From the NCBI RefSeq assembly GCF_000203815.1, contig NW_004457723.1, forward strand, positions 1-64,000: DNA of 64,000 nt. Reading direction: 5' to 3'. This stretch comes from Cavenderia fasciculata. Taxonomy: Eukaryota; Evosea; Eumycetozoa; Acytosteliales; Cavenderiaceae. The notes beneath the pieces are model-generated. The model was not told where the DNA came from. It made no database searches and was given only the letters and a program-made list of their open reading frames with translations. The stretch's first letter is position 1, and every line of letters starts with the position of its first letter. Of the stretch, positions 39,601-50,832 are shown piece by piece. A program made the translations under genes and the position numbers.

Positions 39601-42124
39601 GTGTAGTGTGGTTGCAATGGTCGCACGTCCCTCGATTTGTTGGGCCGGTAGTTTTACCAACAAAGCTATCTTTAATCTACCTTTGGTCGCCTTTCCATAC
39701 GATCCGTGTGTATCACAACGTCAACAACCATATATAGAGGTATCAGAAGACAAGTGGAGAGAATCAAATGACAATACATTGTACTTTGGTTATCTATTTT
39801 CTCTAGATTTGGCTTGGAAGACTATTAGTGTGAATCCCGTGCCATCGGCGTACCCACTTGCACACGATGTGAGTGATCCCCATGCCATGTCCGAACCGTC
39901 GTATCCTGGAACAGACCTAGTGTACATCAACGAGATTGTAACCAATGTAACCAATGCCGGTACACTCGACTCGATGTTTAACATTACCCTACTATGTCCA
40001 CCACAAATATTCTTTGATAATCTTGAAGTGTCACGTCCGTGGATGAGTATCATCGAAGCCAACACATACAAATCCATCCGGTTATTTGTATTGTCCAAAG
40101 CAACCAGTCTTGAGAGATCGGGTGTTCAATGTTCCATGACTATCGAAGTGACAGATCTAAATGCTTGTTGGAACGAGTATGGAAAGTCGTATAAACAAGA
40201 CGTCATGTTGTATCCTCCATTTGACAAGACTGTCGGTAATTGGTATCAACCATCTTTATTTGAATCGATTGCCTATTGGAAGGATGGTAGTCATACTATT
40301 CCAAGTTTAACAAGTTCACTTGGGTCATGGACAATCGATACTTCCTCTCTATCAACTCGTAGATATGTAATTGGAGTACACTCAAATTATATTGTCAATA
40401 TGGATTATGGTGTTGGTAATTTAACGAGTACTTTGCAATGCACGGGATATGCAACCATCATCCAAGGCAGTCCTCTTTTAACTACATGTCTGTTAGAGTA
40501 CCAACAAGGATGTTATATCAACTACCAAGTACAAGCATTGCCAACAAGCACCCACCAGTCTATCCAATGTACTCTGACAGTTGCGTTCAAACCACTCTTT
40601 GGGACACAATACTTTTCCTCTGCCACACCACCCCTTTCACTGCAACAAAGTACAACAGTATCTTTGCAAACACCAATCGACCCATGTTTGGCTGGATCGT
40701 ACCAAGAGGTGTTTATAGAGGCTGTCACCAACAATTCACAACTATCACCAACACTGCAAAACAACCAATGGACCTATGACAGTGCTTCACTAGTCGCCAA
40801 AACAGTCCGAAGAATTGGTTTGTACAACTCTGGTGGCGGGTCAGGTCTAATCAGTGCAAATGTATCGATTAGCGATAGTTTGGTCAGCTTGGTTGTAGGT
40901 GAGAGCACTACTAGTTGCATGGCACAAGCATACTCGTATTGCCTACTCGAGTTTGTACTATCAATGACCTCTTTGGATGTTCCTATCACCAGTCCCCCAC
41001 AGTTTGTATTGATCGATGTAACGAGTGTCGTTCAACCACAAGAATGCTGGACACTCAACAACAAGGTGGTCAATCAACAATTTAATTTGGTCAAGGCTGT
41101 CACTCCATGCCAACAAAACTCTGAAGCATCCTTGACACCAATTGATGTACACAATGACTATATCAATTATTTCAAGTCGATCATTAATGCATACAATGTA
41201 TTTATCAGTCCTTGGAACAAGACCGATAGTAATCAACCTTTGAATCAGCAGATATACCAAGCAGAGGTATCATCACAAATTCTAAATAGGGGTAATGCAA
41301 CAGGTATCCTATTTGTCAGTGTATTCTGTAACAATAATCCAGTCAAGACCAATCTACGTGTATTGGATACATACAATGTGACAAACACTGCTCTACTAGT
41401 CCAACCATTGTCCAGTGTTACAGTCAACTTTACACTGGAAACTGACAAGATTGAACAACCTGATGGTCAGACAATCAGTTGTTTCATCACAGCCACACTC
41501 AACCGAGAAAGATGTTGGTCTGGTGCTGGAAAGAACCTCACCCAATCATTTAGTGTTCCCTACCAAAGAGTCGTAGATATTACTCCACCCGATGAAAAAG
41601 ATGATAACCTCACTCACAAGATTATCATGGGTGTCACCATCCCACTTGGTTTGATTTGGCTGGTTCTACTATCAACCTTTTTCGTTGCCTATAGACATCA
41701 AATTGCCAGTATCTTTGATAAACTCAAACGACAACGTAAACTCAAAGCCATTACATCTGTACCATCAGCAGCTGTTGTAGGTACAGGCCTTGGTCAAAAA
41801 CCAAATTGTAATTGTGGAAAACCATCTATTTTCATATGTTCATTCTGTCATCCACCCAACAATGTCTATTGTAGTGATGTAGAGTGTTGGAGTATCATTA
41901 CATCTGGGTCAATGGCAAATATCAATGATTACGATCCAATACAAGCACAAGAATACCTCGACAATGGTAACAATCAAAACAAACAACATATTCATCCACA
42001 TCCAACCAATCAAGATTTTGAAATCAATCATCTTCACAAACAATTCCATCAAAATGACGGTCCTGTAATAGATCTAGTTAATATTGGACTACAAGAAACG
42101 TTTAAATTAAATCAAATCAAATAA
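36606..42124 (+). CDS. HAP2/GCS1-like membrane-fusion protein with extended ectodomain
   Basis: Seven exons, all in frame: 36606..36796, 36887..36956, 37072..37248, 37346..37669, 37769..38057, 38161..38487 and 38565..42124; 1645 residues. A signal peptide (LYLVVTIIIASITGYINIVRA) comes first and one membrane span near 1480-1502 (IIMGVTIPLGLIWLVLLS). The HAP2 hallmark is around residues 500-590: SFCNMAHGTGLRNQIADII and RMSFLEPKITVADF, followed by Ig-like domain III strands (FTVNIQNSGLAPGLFSFDIEC). Known role: class II-fold gamete fusogen. Unusually, the domain III-like unit (Asp-Pro-Cys opening, N-x-G strands, Cys-Trp end such as SICWAG, NACWNE, QECWTL, ERCWSG) recurs about four times before the membrane. 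Typical HAP2 is 600-900 residues. The 139-residue tail has a Cys cluster (CNCGK, CSFC, YCSDVECW), like a half zinc finger. A diverged HAP2-related paralogue is the main alternative. Confidence 0.68.
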
Positions 42125-42184
42125 ATCAAATAAAATATAATATTGTTAGTTAATTAATTATTTTGATTTATTTTTCTTTTCTTT

Positions 42185-43628
42185 TTAACCAATTACAACT
42201 CTTTGACTTTTAGATCTCTTTTTTAATTGTTGTTTGTGATCCTTTTCATCTCTCTTTCTTTGTTCTTCTGGAGTTAATTTTGAAATGGCTTCTCTTTCCT
42301 TTTTAGCCTTTTCGATTTTAGCTCTTTGAGCAGCCTCTACTCTTTCTTGTTGTTGGGCCTTGAACACTTCTTGACGTTCCTTTTCTCTTAATTTTTCAGC
42401 CTTGGCTTTAGATGCCTTTGGAAGCTCGCAGTTGGCAACAACATCAATAAAATCAATAGCCATAGCAATCAATTCCATAAGTTTATCCATATCTGAAATC
42501 TTTGGTAATCTAAATACAAATGATAATGTCTTGTTGCTAAAATAAAAAAATAAAATAGATTAGTAAATATTATTATTTTTGTTGTTATTGTTTACATACA
42601 ATTTAGTTGGATTAATTGAAGAATGATCAGTAAGATGTAATGATTCAAATAGACGTTCGTTGCTATTCAAAATGTTGACAAATTCAGGCTTGAGGAAGAC
42701 TGATGGCAAACAATCGGTATCACCCATGACGGCATAGGCCGATGATAAGGCACCTTGATTATCGATTTTCGATGCGAAAAGGTGTAAATCATTATTATCA
42801 GCCTTGAACTTTTTCAAAGCCTTTGCCTTTGTAATGGCAAAAATAACAGTATCACATTCACCTTTGGTTAATGCTACATCGATTTTCTACAAAGAAAGAA
42901 ATAAATATAAAGTAAATAAGTTGATACTATAGTTTGTTTTGTTTGTTTTCTTTTTCTTTATATTTACAATTCTATCAGGTTCAGCAAAACTAGCCAAATC
43001 CATCAATTGAGTGAAAAGATCTTGACGCTTCTTCAAGTTGATCGATACTTGAGCACCGTAGCAGTTAACACGACCGCTGCATGTAAAGTTGTATGTGTTT
43101 GGATCGACCTTGATGATTGTGAATTGATTGGAATCACCGAGGAAGGAAAAGTTACGAACAAAGAGTGAACGAGCCTTTTGACCCCAAAGACTGACGAGTG
43201 CTTGATTAGTCTTTTTGCCAATAAAGTAGTTGACTACATAACCAGCGATAAAGATAACAAATGCAATCTCCATATACCAATTACTTTGAGTTCTCCATTT
43301 TGGTAATTTGTTTGTATTGTCTTGTGCTGCTTGTTCGCCCGATGACGAAGCAACTTCTTGTTCTCCTGATCCCGAACCTGCATCATCTGCCATATTGTTT
43401 TCATTTGTTTGATGGTTATGACTATGTGTATGTTCTACTCCTTCAAATTCATCTTCATCATATTCAACCTACATTACATATGATGAAACAACAAAAGTAA
43501 GTAACACTCTTTCTCTTAAGCAACTACTACAACTTCTAACTAACTAAACTACATACAGAATGTGAATAAGAAATGAAAAGAGTTGAAATGATAACAATCA
43601 ATAGTAATATTAAAGTTGTGTACTTCAT
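42185..43628 (-). CDS. ccdc47: CCDC47 (PAT complex, ER membrane-protein biogenesis)
   Basis: Four exons on the minus strand, 43628..43557, 43468..42968, 42886..42600 and 42536..42185; 403 residues. The first exon encodes a signal peptide (MKYTTLILLLIVIISTLF). The lumenal part is acidic and His/Asn-rich (VEYDEDEFEGVEHTHSHNH). One membrane span follows (WYMEIAFVIFIAGYVVNYF), then a cytosolic domain with the family's SGRVNCYGAQVSINLKKRQDL block. The C-terminus is a Lys/Glu/Arg-rich helix (KAEKLREKERQEVFKAQQQ) ending KKRSKSQRVVIG, the ribosome-binding tail of the family. Known role: with Asterix it chaperones polar transmembrane helices at the Sec61 translocon. It is slightly shorter than the human protein (483 aa). 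It converges with the HAP2-like gene, 60 bases apart. Confidence 0.88.
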
Positions 43629-43890
43629 CTTTCCTCTCTCTTATATGTTAACTAAATATATGCGCGTTAATCAGTTAACTATCAACAATAAAAATGAAGA
43701 TGATCAGCAGCGTCTTTGAACTTCCTCATCTTTTTTTTGACCATATTTTTTGAACTTCATTTTTGTGTTGATATGCAAATTTTGATTAAAAAGAATAGTT
43801 TTAGTAATAGTAGTTTCATTTTGTTTGTTTTATTTATTATTTATTATTATTGTATATTTGTGTATTTTATATTTATAGAGTCGAGGAGGA

Positions 43891-45393
43891 ATGAGTTTAA
43901 TTAGATCGATATCAGGAGTTAGAGGAGTAGTAGGGTCAACATTGACACCTCAAGTGATTGTCCAACATATAGTTGCTTTCACTAGATTGTTGGCATCGGA
44001 TGCATACAAACAATCACACAACAAAAAGATTGTTGTCGGTAGAGACAGTCGTGTCTCTGGACCATGGGTTGAAATGATCGTCAATGGATGTCTCATTTCT
44101 ACTGGTCATCAAGTCATTCATTTAGATATTGCTACTACTCCAACTGTACAGTATCAAACAAACAAACAAAGAGACAGAATGATATATATCTTACTTTTTT
44201 TTTTTTTGATTTGATTTGATTTGTAGGTTCAATTTATAGTTCAAAGTAGAGAAGCAAGTGGAGGAATTGTTATAACAAGTAGTCATAATCCAATTGAATG
44301 GAATGGACTCAAGTTTATAGGCCCAGATGGATTGTTTGTGTCACCGGATAATTGTGATCGATTGTTTGGTTTGGCCGACCAAGACCCGGTGCCTATTCAA
44401 GAGACATTTGTAAAGTACAATCAATTGGGCAGTATTGAACGTATGACAACCGCCAATCAACTGCATATCGACAGTGTGTTTAAACTACCCTACATCAACG
44501 TGGACAAGATCCGCGCTAAAAAGTTCAAGGTCTGTTTGGACAGTGTCAACGGTGCGGGTGGCCCTATCATGACATCGCTGCTCCAACAGATGGGTTGCGA
44601 GGTCATAGGCATCAACATTGAACCAAACGGCGTGTTTGCACATACTCCAGAACCTGTGCCTGCCAACCTAGGTGACTTGTGCAAGGCTGTGGTCGCGAAT
44701 AAAGCTGATTTTGGTGTGGCTGTTGATCCAGATGTCGACAGATGCGTTTTGATTGACGAGACGGGACGTCCACTTGGTGAAGAGTATACACTTGCTTTTG
44801 CGGTTGAGTTTATCCTCGGTCCAGACGTAGGTAAACGCGGTACGGTGTGCAAGAACTTGTCGTCGTCACGTGTGACCGATGATATTGCCGCCAAGTATGG
44901 ATCGCAAGTGTACTGTGCACCAGTCGGTGAGATTCAAGTCGCTCAAAAGATGATCGAGACCAAGGCGGTCATTGGAGGCGAAGGTAATGGCGGTGTGATG
45001 CTGCCAGACAGTCATATAGGCCGTGACGCCATTGTCGCAGCCGTACTCGCACTCCAACTACTCGCTAACCGCACCACCGACACTCCCATGACCATCGGTC
45101 AATTCAAACGTACCCTACCACAATACGAAATCGTTAAATTGAAAGCAGCAATTGAAGGATTGGACCCTGACGCAATCCTCGATGCCTACAAAGCACAATA
45201 CAAGGACACACAAGGCATGAAAGTCAATATTGACGACGGCCTTAAAATAGATGCCCCCGAATGGTGGGTACACCTCCGTAAATCAAACACTGAACATATC
45301 ATTCGTGTCATTGCAGAGGCCAAAACAGAACAAGAAGCTACTAAAATTGCTAATCAATTTATTCAAGAAATTGAATCAAAAAGAAAGAAATAG
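43891..45393 (+). CDS. GlmM-type phosphohexomutase (alpha-D-phosphohexomutase family)
   Basis: Two exons, 43891..44145 and 44227..45393; the intron starts GTACAG, which alone keeps the frame (TPT then VQFIVQ). 473 residues. All four family sites are visible: active-site Ser in TSSHNPIEWNG, metal loop DPDVDR, sugar loop GEGNGG, and a C-terminal phosphate-binding region. The start MSLIRSISGVRGVVG is the GlmM/archaeal phosphomannomutase opening (FG-x-x-G-x-R-G). Known reaction: transfer of phosphate between C1 and C6 of a hexose or hexosamine phosphate through phosphoserine. Eukaryotes normally make UDP-GlcNAc with the distantly related AGM1, so this bacterial/archaeal type is of interest. Substrate (glucosamine-, mannose- or glucose-phosphate) cannot be fixed by eye. 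It starts 262 bases from the CCDC47 start, divergently. Confidence 0.85.
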
Positions 45394-45956
45394 AAGAAAT
45401 AGAATAAATCAAACAAATAATAATCAAACAAACAAACAGATAATTAATGAATTAACAAAGAGGGTGTGGTTGGTTGTTTGGATGATGAAAAAAAATAAAA
45501 ATCGGAATTCGTGTCTTGCACTCGGGTTATTATATATTTATAAAATATAAAATATTAATACAGACAGCAACAGTCATTAGTATAGTATAGTTTTATCTTT
45601 TAAAATTTTATCATTGGCGGATTATAAAAAAAAATAGAGTAGAATCAGGTGTAGGACAAATCGTGACTCAGAATAATAAAATTTATTACTGAGATATTAA
45701 AAAAAAACGTATCTCTCTTTTCTCTTTTCTCTTCTTGAGGAGCGAAGACAACAAAGTCACAAAATAATTTCAAGTCAGTTTACAATATATCTTATCTCCA
45801 TTTCATTAGTATTAGTCAAGTTTGTTATAAATATATATATATATATTTAGATATCGATCAATCTCATCTATCCCTCGCGTTTCTTATTACAAACAAGAGA
45901 GAAAAATAGCTTCACTAAGAGGATTAATTGGGAGAAGATCAACTTCATCTTCAAAC
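45394..45956. other. Intergenic region before the P4-ATPase
   Basis: AT-rich spacer. The frame of the P4-ATPase stays open leftwards to at least about 45845 (an acceptor-like ATTTAG ends at 45850) without an ATG, so an undetected 5' exon may lie here. No other gene is seen. Confidence 0.5.
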
Positions 45957-48900
45957 TTGTCAACCGGTTCTTCTCCCTCTGACAATAACAATAACAATAA
46001 CAACTTGAAAGACGAGGAAGAACTACAAACATTTAAAAGTAACCAACTAGACAATAGTTTTGAAGACTTGGATAGTATATCTTCATCATCAACATCATCA
46101 TCTTTAAGCAACAACAACAACAACACAGCAGCACCAAGATATCGTAAGGGAAAGCTTATTACTTCCCCACAACCAAGTACCACAACGAGCAATTACAACA
46201 GCACCGGATCCGGTGGTGGAGGAGGAGACGGAGGAAGGAACTCTAACAACAACAATAATAACCTATCGTCATCCTTTAACAAACAGACTTTGTCATCACC
46301 AAATAACCTCTCATCCTCCATGTCTTCATTCTCATACCCTGCACAATCACCACCTCACTCTCAACTATTAGCCAATCAAGCTATCAATTCTTACAACGGA
46401 GACTCTTCACCAAATAATAATAATAATAATAATAACAGTAGCGGTAACAACAGCAACAACAATAGTAACAGCAACTATAGCACCAACAGTAACAACAGTA
46501 AAAACTACTCTATTGAAATACCCGAGATTAATAAAAGACCCGGCAGCAGCAACACCACTCAAAAACAACGATACAATAACAATAGTGGAGACGATATGGA
46601 TTCAACATCACCACTCATTTCTCCAAGAGGTTCTGTTGACTCTTCATTTGTAGCTCCAATTGTAAGTACAAATATCTGTTTAATCTCAAAGTAGATTGAT
46701 TACTAACCTACTTTATTATTATTTGTTGTAGGAGGTTGATACAAGAACATTTTTACAAAAAGTAAAGGATACATTGATGAGAAGACATATCTATCTATCA
46801 CGTACCGTCAATCTTGAATTAGAAGAACAAACTACTCAATACCCACCCAACGTTGTTCGTAATCAAAAGTACAATGTCTACACCTTTTTGTTTGTCATTC
46901 TCTACGAACAATTCAAATATTTCTTTAATCTTTACTTTTTAATTGTTGCTCTTTCTCAATTTATACCACCACTTCAAACAGGTAAACTATAATAACATAA
47001 TATAATATTATATTAATAACTTTTAATAATATAGTATAACTAACTTTGTACTATTCTTTTATTTTACTTTTTAGGATATTTATTTACATATATTTCACCG
47101 TTGGCATTTGTTTTATCAGTTACCATTTTAAAGGAAGCATATGATGATTTCCAAAGATTCCGTCGTGATAAAGAAGCCAATTCACAACATTACTCGAGAT
47201 TGACAAGAAATGGATTCGTCTCTATTCCAAGTTCCGACATCAAGGTTGGTTATTTCATCAAGGTCGAAACCAATCAACGTGTGCCATGTGACATGGTACT
47301 TTTAAGAACCACTGAAAAGAATGGTGCATCATTCATTCGTACCGATCAATTGGATGGTGAAACGGATTGGAAGTTACGTCGTTCCATCAATATCACTCAA
47401 AAGTTACACAGTGATGAATCATTATTAGATATGCGTGCATCAATCTATGCTGAACAACCTAAAAAGGATATTTATTCTTTTATTGGTAATTTTTCAAAAC
47501 ATGATATTGTATGTTGAAAGATTAAAGTAAAAGTAAAAGTAAAATAGATTTATAAAAGCTTAACTAATTTATATTCTTTTATTTTAGAATGAAACTGAAT
47601 CAATTAGTGTTGAAAATACATTATGGGCAAATACAGTTATTGCATCTGGTACAGTTATTGGATGTGCAGTTTATACTGGTAGAGAAACTAGATGTGTTAT
47701 GAATACAAGTATTCCATCAACTAAAGTTGGACTTTTAGATAGTGAATTAAATAATCTTTCAAAGGTAATTTACTATAGTATAATAACAAATATTAATATT
47801 TTGATTTGATTATATTAACATATTATATTTATTTATTTTTAGGTATTATTTGGATTATTATGTATTTTAGCATTTGTAATGATTTCATTAAAGGGATTTA
47901 GAGGATTATGGTATATTTATCTTTTTAGATATATTTTATTATTCTCTTCCATCATTCCAATTAGTATGAGAGTTAATTTGGATCTTGGTAAAACAGTATA
48001 CTCTTGGATGATGATGAAGGATGATCAAATCCCAGGCACCGTAGTTCGTAGTTCAACCATTCCAGAAGAATTGGGTAGAATTGAATATTTATTAACTGAT
48101 AAAACTGGTACTTTAACTCAAAATGGTAAGACAAAATAATAATAGAAAGGATATTTGTACCATATATATAATTATCTAATTATTTTTGTTTCTATTTTTG
48201 TTTAGACATGGTATTTAAAAAATTACATCTTGGAACTATATCATTTACAAAGGATAGTTTGGCAGATTTGGAGAATGAATTAAAATCATCGTATCAATTG
48301 AATAGACAATCGACATCTGCAAGAAAGAAGAATATTTCATCAAAGGTGAGAGAGTCGATTACGGCCATTGCACTGTGTCACAATGTGACACCAGTGGCAG
48401 AGTCTGAACATGACGGACTCGAGATTAGAGAAGAAGAAAAGAAACCATTATCAACATCGATGAAATTCAACAAGTTCTTTAAAAAGGGTTACCAACGTAT
48501 TGTTGATGACTCTGGCAAAAGAAAGAAAAAGGATGATAAGGAAGGAGGAGGAGGAAGTGACAAACGTCCCATGTTGTTGCCCGACAACCACAATGACAAT
48601 CTTGACGAACATGTGTTCAAGAACCCACTCGATCTACACGAAGACGACGACGAGGAGGGTAGTAGTGGACAAGACGGACTAAAGAGAAGAACAGCACAAA
48701 ACTACCAAGCCTCTAGTCCAGACGAGATTGCACTCGTCAAGTTTACAGAGTCGATTGGATTGGTATTGACGGGTCGTGAGTTGGCCAATATCACTCTGAC
48801 CAACCCAATGGGCGACAATGAGACGTATGAAGTACTCAATATCTTCCCATTCACATCAGAGACCAAGCGTATGGGTATTATCGTGCGAGATGTTGATGGT

Positions 48901-50503
48901 GCCATCACCTTTTACATGAAGGGTGCCGACGCGATCATGGCCAAGCTAGTCCAATCCAACGACTGGCTCGATGAAGAGTGCGGAAATATGGCACGTGAAG
49001 GTCTGCGTACACTGGCCTTTGGCAAGCGTTCCATGACTGAAGACGAGTACAACCAATTCCTCCACCGATACAATCAAGCCAAGACATCCATCTCGGACCG
49101 TGCCGCACGTGTTCAAGAAGCCATTGGCACAATCGAGAATAACCTAGAGTTGATTGCATTGACTGGTGTCGAAGACAAGTTGCAACCAAATGTAAAGGTT
49201 ACACTTGAACGTCTACGTAACGCAGCTGTCAAGGTGTGGATGTTGACTGGTGACAAGATTGAAACAGCCACCTGTATTGCCATCTCTACCAAGCTTGTCT
49301 CACGTACCCAATCACTCTTCCAAATATCAGTGTCTGACAAGAATAGGGCATTTGAAAAACTCACTCAATTCTCTCGTATGAGAGATGCCTGTTTGGTGAT
49401 TGACGGTCCATCGCTACAATTGTGTCTGGATAATTATCGTGATCAGTTCCTCGAAATCTCCACCAAGGCACCGTCGGTCGTATGTTGCAGATGTTCACCC
49501 ACTCAAAAGGCCGACATTGTAAGATTAATCAAGGAAAAGACAAAGAAGCGTACTTGTGCCATCGGTGACGGAGGTAACGACGTGTCGATGATCCAAGCTG
49601 CCGATGTAGGTGTTGGTATCGTCGGAAAGGAGGGTAAACAAGCCTCGTTGGCCGCCGATTTCTCTATCCTCCAATTCAGCTATCTCTGCAGACTCATTCT
49701 ATGGCATGGTAGAAACTCGTACAAGAGATCTGCTCGTCTCTCTCAATTTGTCATTCATAGAGGTTTAATCATCAGTTTTATTCAATGTGTCTTTTCTGCT
49801 ATTTATTATTTTGCTGCTCTTTCTATTTATAATGTAAGCCAAAAGAAAAAGAAAATAATAATAATATTTATTAATGTTTTTTAATTTATGTATTATTTTA
49901 GGGAATGTTATTAGTTGGATATGCAACACTTTACACAAATGCACCAGTATTTTCACTTGTACTTGATGAAGATGTGACAGAGGATATTGCATTTAGATAT
50001 CCAGAACTGTATCATGAATTGCAAAAAGGAAGATCACTGTCTTATAAAACATTCTTTATCTGGGTACTGAAAAGTGCATATCAGGGTGGCATGATCATGT
50101 TACTCTCTATTATACTCTTTGAAAGCAGTCTCAACAACATCGTCTCTATTACCTTTACTTCACTCATTCTTTGCGAACTCTTAAATGTTGCAACCGAAAT
50201 CCATACATGGCACAGGTATATGGTCATATCACTCTTGGTTACTTTACTAAGTTATATTGTCACAATGATGATCCCTCAAATTACTGCTTTTGGTATTGTA
50301 TCAAAACAAAAAACAATTATAATTATTTCCACTTTTACTAATATTCTATTTTATTTATTTTATATCTAGAATTATCATTTATTTTATCATGGGAATTTGT
50401 TTGGAAGGTATTTGTTATTACACTTGTTAGTTGTCTTCCATTGTACCTTATTAGATTCATTAGCCGAAAGATAGATCCACCATCTTACACCAAGCTTAAT
50501 TAA
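45957..50503 (+). CDS. P4-ATPase, ATP9/Neo1-type phospholipid flippase
   Basis: Eight exons: 45957 (start uncertain)..46661, 46732..46981, 47075..47508, 47588..47764, 47843..48125, 48206..49833, 49902..50292 and 50370..50503; 1333 residues from 45957. The N-terminal 230 residues are Ser/Asn-rich. The ATPase core is complete: actuator [14 protein letters not shown], membrane-4 signature [14 protein letters not shown], phosphorylation site DKTGTLTQN, nucleotide-binding FMKGADAIM, hinge [44 protein letters not shown] and [13 protein letters not shown] match ATP9A/B and yeast Neo1 rather than other P4 groups. That group acts in Golgi/endosome membranes without a CDC50 subunit (family knowledge). 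No ATG exists at 45957; the first in-frame ATG is 46320, so either an upstream exon supplies the start or translation begins at 46320. A Lys/Asp-rich insert sits in the N domain. Confidence 0.9.
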
Positions 50504-50832
50504 ATAAATAAAATCCAACCCACATAATTATTAATAATAAATTGTCTTTATTAAAATTTTAATTTATTTTTTTTCATACTTTGACAGATAATGAAAACAA
50601 ACATAGATACAGAACAAGTACCACCATTAGAGTTTATAGATTGTATATTAATGCTTTTACTTAACAAAATTTATGATTCTGATGATAATGATAAATCTTA
50701 TAAAAATATTTAGGTGATCACTCCAAATTATCAATAATAATGTAAAAATAAAATACTTTAAACAAAAAATTAAATTATTTATTATAATTATTATTTATTA
50801 TTATTATATTTTTTTATTTATTTATTTAATTT
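50504..50832. other. Tail-to-tail spacer with a 40-codon open frame
   Basis: AT-rich spacer between the P4-ATPase and the kinase. A short plus-strand frame 50591..50713 (MKTNIDTEQVPPLEFIDC, ending DSDDNDKSYKNI) has an ATG and a protein-like mix of residues, but no partner exon or family. It may be a microprotein, a relic or chance. Confidence 0.35.

Noticed and set aside
44490-45057. Minus-strand frames opposite the GlmM-like gene
   Set aside because: The plus strand contains all catalytic motifs; the antisense frames are shadows of GC-richer codons.
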